In this document: positions 31,936 to 34,246 of the stretch, one piece after another
How the letters are laid out: every line of letters begins with the position of its first letter
Position numbering within the stretch: position 1 is the stretch's first letter
From: Candidatus Methanofrustulum fimipullorum
GTDB lineage: Archaea; Halobacteriota; Methanosarcinia; Methanosarcinales; Methanosarcinaceae
NCBI GenBank assembly: GCA_012518265.1
Contig: JAAYST010000103.1
Coordinates: forward strand, 1-34,246
DNA length: 34,246 nt
Direction of reading: 5' to 3'
Notes under the pieces: generated by a model
The model's input: only the letters and a program-made list of their open reading frames with translations
The model's database searches: none
What the model was told of the DNA's origin: nothing
Program-made: the position numbers and the translations under genes

Positions 31936-33777
31936 TTATCTGTTTAATATTGCGGCCGTTTTTTTTCCTGCATCCCCTTCTCCGATGACTGTAACAATGT
32001 CGCCTTCTTGAAGTACCAGGTTTCCGTGTGCAATAATGGATTCCTCGTCTCTGTTAATCATTACGAGGAGACTGTTTTCGGGGAATTTTATATCTTTTAC
32101 GGCTTTTCCGATGACTTTCGGGTTTGTAACTTTCACTTCGCTAACCGTTCCGCCACTTCCTACTTCTGTCATTGCGAACAAGTGAGGAGTTCCAACCATA
32201 TCGTCGATTACAACGGCGGTTGTCATTTCGGAACTCATTGCACGAACACCCAAATCCCAAAACGCCTGCAAATTCTCCATGTCGTTTACTTTTGCAATAA
32301 TTTGTTTACTGTCCAATCCGAAAGTTGTTTTTGCAATTTGGCATAACAAAAGGTTAGTGTTGTCTTTGTTTGTAACGGCAATTAAGTATTTCGCATTTTC
32401 AATTCCGGCTTTCCTTAAAACATTAATATCTTCGCCGTTTCCTTGAATCGCCTGAACGCCGAGTTTCGTACACGATGTCACATTTTCAGAATCAAGGTCT
32501 ACGACCATTACATTTTCTCCTCTTTCGTCAAATCTCTTTGCCAAAATTTGCCCTACTTTTCCGCCACCCACAATTAATATTTCCATTGGAATCACCTTCA
32601 ATAATTTCGCTACTTTTTTTGCAAAAGCGCCGTTTATAATTACTGTTATAATTACCGCCATGAAGACAAGCCCCATAAGCATTTGACCGCCTTCAATTCC
32701 CGTTTCGTTTAATCTGAACGCAAAATATGTCGCAACTGAAGTCGGAACGACTCCTTTTGGTCCCAAAAATGAAATAAAAGCCTTTTCTCTCGTATTCAAT
32801 GTAGAACGGCTCATCGATACAAAAACGGCAATAGGTCTAATCACCAGAGCCATTATTAAAACTACAATTACACCGGCAAGTCCGATTTTTAACATATATT
32901 CAAATTTAAGCATTCCTGCCAGCGCTAAAAATATAAAAGAGATAGCAACAGTAATTATATCTCCGAAAAATTCTTTTATTGTTTCTTTGTAAGGAGAATC
33001 GGTACTTCCCAAAATTATTCCGAAAATAGCGGCAGTTAAAATTCCGGATTCGTTTCCTAAATATTCGGACAATCCGTAACTTGCAAAAAGAATACCAAGC
33101 GTCAAAAACTTTACATTTCTCTCTTTTAACGATTTTCCGTTTGTAAATATTTTTTTCAAAAAAAGCCCGGCCAAAGAACCGATTATAATTCCTATAAGCA
33201 ATCTTTGAAGAACGAACGAAAATACGCTTGCACCTGTCATTTCGGCAATAATCCACTCAAATACCAAAGCGGCCAAAATTACACTTGCGGCATCATTTAA
33301 AATACCCTCAAGTTCAAGAGTTCCCGTCAATTTTCGTGAAACTCGTATATTTCTTATAATCGGCCCTACCACAGTCGGTCCCGTTGCAGTCATGAGCGCA
33401 CCGAACAAAGCCGCAATTTCCCAAGAAATTCCAGGAACTAAAAACTTGGTAACAAGAGTAATTCCTATAAAACCGATAACAACACCAACAGACGCCAAAC
33501 TTATTACACTTTCGTAAACAGTTCTCATCTGTTTTATATTAACATTTAATCCGCCTTCAAAAACGACAATCGCAACCAAAATAGAAATAACCGGACTTAT
33601 AATACTTACATGCTCGGTCGGGTTCGTAATTTTCAATACTTCCGGCCCTATCACAATTCCCAATATGAGTAAAAATATAATCGACGGAATTTGTAATTTG
33701 TTACTCAGAATTTGTGACACAACTGTTATAAAAAGAAGAGCAAATAAAACTCCCGAAATCGTAACAAGACTTGACAT
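31936..33777 (-). CDS. NhaP/CPA-type Na+(K+)/H+ antiporter with C-terminal TrkA (RCK) domains
   Basis: Monovalent cation/proton antiporter of the plasma membrane. Residues 1-390 hold about twelve hydrophobic segments. EGILNDAASV (157-166) carries the ion-binding Asn161-Asp162 pair of electroneutral CPA1/NhaP exchangers, and FEGGLNV (73-79) and LMTATGPTVVGPI are also characteristic. A TrkA-N nucleotide-binding domain starts at 399 (ILIVGGGKVGQILAKRF), and a TrkA-C domain occupies about 530-613, so gating by NAD(H) or another nucleotide is likely. Family-typical length. ATG with a GAGAAG ribosome site. Whether Na+ or K+ is exchanged is open. Confidence 0.93.
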   Translation of the reverse strand: MSSLVTISGVLFALLFITVVSQILSNKLQIPSIIFLLILGIVIGPEVLKITNPTEHVSIISPVISILVAIVVFEGGLNVNIKQMRTVYESVISLASVGVVIGFIGITLVTKFLVPGISWEIAALFGALMTATGPTVVGPIIRNIRVSRKLTGTLELEGILNDAASVILAALVFEWIIAEMTGASVFSFVLQRLLIGIIIGSLAGLFLKKIFTNGKSLKERNVKFLTLGILFASYGLSEYLGNESGILTAAIFGIILGSTDSPYKETIKEFFGDIITVAISFIFLALAGMLKFEYMLKIGLAGVIVVLIMALVIRPIAVFVSMSRSTLNTREKAFISFLGPKGVVPTSVATYFAFRLNETGIEGGQMLMGLVFMAVIITVIINGAFAKKVAKLLKVIPMEILIVGGGKVGQILAKRFDERGENVMVVDLDSENVTSCTKLGVQAIQGNGEDINVLRKAGIENAKYLIAVTNKDNTNLLLCQIAKTTFGLDSKQIIAKVNDMENLQAFWDLGVRAMSSEMTTAVVIDDMVGTPHLFAMTEVGSGGTVSEVKVTNPKVIGKAVKDIKFPENSLLVMINRDEESIIAHGNLVLQEGDIVTVIGEGDAGKKTAAILNR

Positions 33778-33980
33778 ATAAACTTCTCATTTTGAAACAG
33801 CATCAAAAGCATCAAAAAATTATCGCCTTTATTATTACTTTTTGCTTTTATAATTACTTTTATATATAATTACTTTTATAACTGCTTTTATTTTATCTTT
33901 ATAATCTCTTTATAATTCTTACATTATAGTTTTTATCAGATATTTAATAATTTGCAACTGAGTTTATACATTAGTTAACT

Positions 33981-33990
33981 TTATATATTA
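33981..33990 (+). promoter_or_regulatory. TATA box of tRNA-Arg
   Basis: TTATATATTA lies 44-53 bp before the mature tRNA 5' end, predicting a short 5' leader that is later removed. Confidence 0.55.
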
Positions 33991-34033
33991 TGATTGCTTT
34001 TCTAGAGTCCTTGTAAAATAGTTTTTTTATTGC

Positions 34034-34108
34034 GGGCTCGTGGCTTAGCCTGGATATAGCGTCGGGCTTCTAACCCGAATGCCGGGGGTTCGAATCCTCC
34101 CGGGCCCG
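34034..34108 (+). tRNA. tRNA-Arg (anticodon UCU)
   Basis: A 75-nt cloverleaf. Acceptor arms GGGCTCG and CGGGCCC pair with one T-G. The anticodon stem TCGGG/CCCGA holds loop CTTCTAA, giving anticodon TCT (34069-34071). T arm CGGGGG-TTCGAAT-CCTCCCG region has the TTCGAAT loop. Discriminator G; no encoded CCA and no intron. Reads AGA/AGG codons. Confidence 0.96.
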
Positions 34109-34181
34109 TTATTTTTTTTATTTTTTATTTTTTTTGTTTTTGATTTTTTCATTTTTTTTTTTTTTTATTTTTTTTTTTTTT
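34109..34181 (+). terminator. Oligo-T tract after tRNA-Arg
   Basis: The tRNA is followed by about 70 bp that are almost entirely T in runs of 5 to 15, typical of factor-independent termination of archaeal stable RNA. Confidence 0.55.
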
Positions 34182-34246
34182 TTATTTAAAAAATTTGAAC
34201 AAGTCGTTTCTCTTTAAAACATGCAGTTCATTTCTTAATGCTTTTA
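34182..34246 (-). CDS. Possible 3' end of an unidentified gene cut by the window edge
   Basis: On the minus strand a frame is open from the edge for 20 codons to a TAA at 34182-34184, with sequence ending ALRNELHVLKRNDLFKFFK. Composition is protein-like, and sequence after the T tract is less biased than the spacer. Too short to identify; a chance open frame is quite possible. Confidence 0.25.
   Translation of the reverse strand, partial: KALRNELHVLKRNDLFKFFK

Overview
This AT-rich window comes from a methanogenic archaeon. The decisive marker is a complete methyl-coenzyme M reductase operon on the minus strand in the order mcrB-mcrD-mcrC-mcrG-mcrA. Other archaeal markers are an archaeal-type DnaG, a RIO2 kinase, ApgM, a COG1395-type regulator and TATA-type promoters. 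The mcrBDCGA order and McrA sequence suggest Methanosarcinales. The low GC and long A/T-rich spacers make a Methanimicrococcus-like (gut-associated Methanosarcinaceae) source plausible, but the genus is inference.

Layout. 0-4.6 kb: hisI, a degenerate KaiC-like protein on the plus strand, then dtxR-argC-argJ reading leftward. 4.7-9 kb: a translationally coupled RIO2 kinase/DUF460 nuclease-like pair and a COG1395 DNA-binding regulator. 9-15 kb: a lone lipoprotein substrate-binding protein, a CYTH protein, a GNAT acetyltransferase, a Fur/PerR regulator with rubrerythrin (oxidative stress), and an ACT-domain regulator. 14-18.3 kb: an unrecognised protein, dnaG and kptA. 18.4-24 kb: the mcr operon with a terminator hairpin and a gene-free leader. 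24-30 kb: phosphoglycerate mutase apgM, an ArsB/NhaD-type permease, tRNA-Gly(UCC), and an arsR/P1B-ATPase metal efflux operon with tandem operators. 30-34 kb: a 1.2 kb gene-free block of tandem repeats, a DUF5684 membrane protein, an NhaP-TrkA antiporter, and tRNA-Arg(UCU).

How the genes work together. The mcr genes encode the last step of methanogenesis plus its accessory proteins. Fur/PerR and rubrerythrin form a peroxide-defence pair. ArsR and the P1B-2 ATPase form a Zn/Cd/Pb export module. argC and argJ give two steps of the acetylated arginine route.

The most striking property is repeat expansion. Short tandem repeats with period divisible by three lie inside several conserved genes (hisI, the KaiC-like gene, dnaG, the P-type ATPase), and other tandem repeats fill many spacers. 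A related dispersed repeat family occurs in two spacers. Several precise palindromes next to promoters (4679-4708, 12588-12622, 25413-25435, 29963-29996, 31797-31809) are good operator candidates. No CRISPR array, prophage, transposase or rRNA was seen.
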